This document shows, piece after piece, positions 15,278 to 15,955 of a DNA stretch of 15,955 nt. The first letter of the stretch is position 1, and each line of letters opens with the position of its first letter. Source of the DNA: Dictyocoela muelleri (taxonomy: Eukaryota; Microsporidia); assembly GCA_016256075.1 (NCBI GenBank), contig SDVU01000287.1, positions 1 through 15,955 on the forward strand, in the 5' to 3' direction. The notes under the pieces were generated by a model. The model did not search any database. It worked only from the letters and a program-made list of their open reading frames with translations, and had not been told where the DNA came from. The position numbers were made by a program, and so were the translations under genes.

Positions 15278-15955
15278 TAGGGCTAAAAAAAAACCCGAAT
15301 TTACGGTTATCGGCTTTTACACGTCTTTTTTCAAAAACCGGTATTATGTAAATTAGAACCGTTATTATTTGAATAAAAAAAACCGTTATTAATCGTCTAA
15401 AAATCGGCATAATGATGACTTTTTATAGTTTTTAACAAACGAAAGATCATAATGTTGATCTTTTTTTGAACTGATAAATAAACAAATACCTTACCAAAAT
15501 TAAAAAAATTTTAAAAGTTTAATGATTGAACTCAAATTAATTATTTAATTTTATAAATTCATTTTAAAAAGCATAAAGAATTCAAATTACTCTCGTTAAA
15601 GCTAGTTCTCGATTTCGTCAAATATAATGTTGTCATTGAGAATGCTCTTTCTGGCTCAATGCTGGTGGGTTTAATGGTTATTAAGGCACTATATATTAGT
15701 TTAAGTATTTTGCTCATAGATCGAGTCACTTCAAACGCCTTGAATTCAAGCTTCATGTTAAACTCTGAATATTTGGGCATTAATTTTTCTAATTTTTTTT
15801 TCTAGGTTAAGTGGTTGAATTTTGGAGATAAAAAGGGGGTTTATGGTTTTTTTTTAAAAAATTACCCTTACATGATGATTTGGTACTAGTACCAGAATAC
15901 GGCTAATTTTTTAATAATAATTTACTTAATAAAGTAGAATGAAAAATATATAAAC
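15278..15955 (-). mobile_element. hAT DNA transposon, 3' part, cut by window edge
   Basis: The end at 15278 reads TAGGGCTAAAAAAAAACCCG, a TAGGG-type hAT terminus. The eight bases in front (GTCCTGGC, 15270-15277) would be the target duplication if the other end, outside the window, carries the same. Behind the terminus lie at least five copies of an ACCGTTAT/ATCGGCAT-like motif in both directions (about 15303-15411), the subterminal transposase-binding repeats usual in hAT elements. The transposase is on the minus strand and ends at 15559. Confidence 0.8.
15559..15955 (-). pseudogene. hAT transposase C-terminal (dimerisation) region, partial
   Basis: The minus-strand frame at 15559-15780 reads LIYSALITIKPTSIEPERAF, then SMTTLYLTKSRTSFNESNLN and SLCFLK. 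This is the hAT C-terminal dimerisation motif (PTS...ER.FS, R..L....L..L.FL+), near the protein's natural end. Upstream, another frame gives NPLFISKIQPLNLEKKIRK. The break lies at a nine-base A/T run near 15800, so the gene is probably frameshifted; the alternative is a shorter frame that starts at ATG 15780. The rest lies beyond the window. This is a different element from the hAT fragment at 13104, because its C-terminus lies to the right of that fragment's N-terminal side. Confidence 0.8.

Overview
The window is strongly AT-rich and gene-poor. It looks like the transposon-loaded genome of a microsporidian, perhaps one of the expanded genomes such as Hamiltosporidium or Nosema; the genus is an inference. 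Two things point there. Every convincing host gene has a CCC triplet a few bases upstream of its ATG (9296, 11335, 12137 and 14363), which is the known microsporidian start-proximal promoter element. The genes are also short, have no obvious introns and carry Asn/Asp/Lys/Ile-rich low complexity. By eye, more than half of the window is mobile-element debris.

Left part (1-8483). A pogo/Tigger element is cut by the left edge (1-857). A second, older pogo/Tigger element on the minus strand runs from about 1250 to 5750. It has been opened twice, by a Merlin (IS1016/ISXO2-type) element with 9-bp target duplications (1499-2610) and by a younger pogo/Tigger element on the plus strand with matching TIRs and TA duplications (3641-5432). 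Next comes a Mutator-like element (5966-7656) with a FLYWCH zinc finger and a MULE transposase domain. It lies between two 78-bp direct repeats. A 201-bp MITE-like element follows at 8283-8483.

Central gene block (8784-12763). Two copies of a ~430-bp dispersed repeat, each ending in a tRNA-like segment on the minus strand, bracket three host genes. These are an 86-aa Lys/Asn-rich protein (plus), a POT/PTR2 peptide transporter with Asn/Asp-rich insertions (minus), and a 150-aa coiled-coil protein (minus). Short tandem repeat arrays fill the 3' sides of these genes, and the first units include the last codons and the stop codon.

Right part (12784-15955). A decayed minisatellite is followed by the remains of a hAT transposase (Charlie/ZBED-like). 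Then comes a small intact gene for a coiled coil joined to a CPAP/Sas-4/TCP10-type G-box, the most interesting host gene here, with sixteen 17-bp tandem repeats behind it. The window ends inside another hAT element (end at 15278, minus-strand transposase C-terminus).

The host genes do not form an obvious pathway. The transporter fits nutrient theft from a host cell, and the G-box protein fits spindle pole (spindle plaque) architecture.
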